This document shows positions 63,963 through 64,000 of a DNA stretch of 64,000 nt, piece by piece. Under the pieces are notes generated by a model, which made no database searches, was not told the DNA's origin, and saw nothing but the letters and a program-made list of their open reading frames with translations. Position 1 is the stretch's first letter, and each line of letters begins with the position of its first letter. Source of the stretch: Microbacterium salitolerans (GTDB lineage Bacteria; Actinomycetota; Actinomycetes; Actinomycetales; Microbacteriaceae); contig NZ_JAHKSH010000001.1 in assembly GCF_019720895.1 (NCBI RefSeq), positions 248,001-312,000 on the forward strand, read 5' to 3'. The position numbers and the translations under genes are program-made.

Positions 63963-64000
63963 GGAGATCTGCGTTCGGGAGGACCTTATCGGCGGTGTTC
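63963..64000. repeat. 60-bp dispersed element, copy D (cut by window end)
   Basis: Starts ggagatctgcgttcgg, matching the left side of copies A and B. The matching right decamer would fall near 64013, beyond the window. Confidence 0.6.

Overview
The window looks like a chromosomal segment of a high-GC actinobacterium, most likely of the Microbacteriaceae (Microbacterium-like). This rests on the very high GC content, near-total G/C at third codon positions, LAxTG (class-E-type) sortase signals, an F420 ligase, and the style of the carbohydrate transporters and regulators. I had no database, so the genus is an inference. No tRNA, rRNA or CRISPR array was seen.

Layout. (1) 0-2 kb is an eroded edge: the 3' end of an MmyB-type XRE regulator, a serine-recombinase pseudogene broken by several frameshifts, and a DUF1801 gene. 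(2) 2.1-8.5 kb is housekeeping/redox: a GNAT gene, a b-type cytochrome, etfBA followed by a second cytochrome b with a duplicated N-terminal motif, and an aldehyde dehydrogenase. (3) 8.5-14.8 kb (minus strand) holds two wall-anchored secreted proteins, one a 5'-nucleotidase. Each is preceded by an 11-bp direct repeat resembling a PhoP (PHO) box. An F420-dependent-type oxidoreductase, CofE and a GNAT gene lie beside them. (4) 14.9-17 kb is a two-gene arginine/ornithine operon (amidinohydrolase plus ornithine aminotransferase).

(5) 17.2-35.1 kb is the most interesting block. A ribose-type ABC transporter operon (plus strand) with DUF2291 and a secreted nucleoside-hydrolase-like protein converges on a nine-gene minus-strand operon: dihydroxyacetone-kinase-type kinase, RpiB-type isomerase, TIM-type isomerase, OiaX-like decarboxylase, ApnO-like oxidoisomerase, SDR, ApnL-like lactonase and two more nucleoside-hydrolase-fold proteins. 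A FadR/GntR regulator and a GntP permease adjoin. The gene set matches the D-apionate -> 3-oxo-isoapionate -> L-erythrulose -> D-erythrose-4-P route, so I read it as a D-apiose/D-apionate regulon. One 12-bp operator core occurs upstream of all three transcription units. The three nucleoside-hydrolase-fold proteins and the SDR are candidates for undescribed apioside-hydrolysing and apiose-oxidising steps.

(6) 35.4-42.3 kb is a LacI-controlled oligosaccharide ABC importer with a cytoplasmic GH78 alpha-L-rhamnosidase. (7) 42.4-47 kb has TetR, a GH3 beta-glucosidase and an MFS sugar porter. (8) 47.3-63.5 kb is a sulfated-glycan locus: three cytoplasmic sulfatases with CxPxR formylglycine motifs, a peptide/oligosaccharide-type ABC importer (with a permease-ATPase fusion), a GPH symporter, a LacI regulator, a dedicated formylglycine-generating enzyme, and an unusual GH3-TetR fusion protein. 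An SdpI-family gene closes the window.

Two dispersed non-coding repeat families run through the accessory part: a long hairpin with a covarying base pair (17.2 and 35.4 kb) and a 60-bp element bounded by inverted decamers at a fixed 50-bp pitch (35.2, 42.4, 45.5 and 64.0 kb). The hexamer GGATCC is strikingly over-represented throughout.
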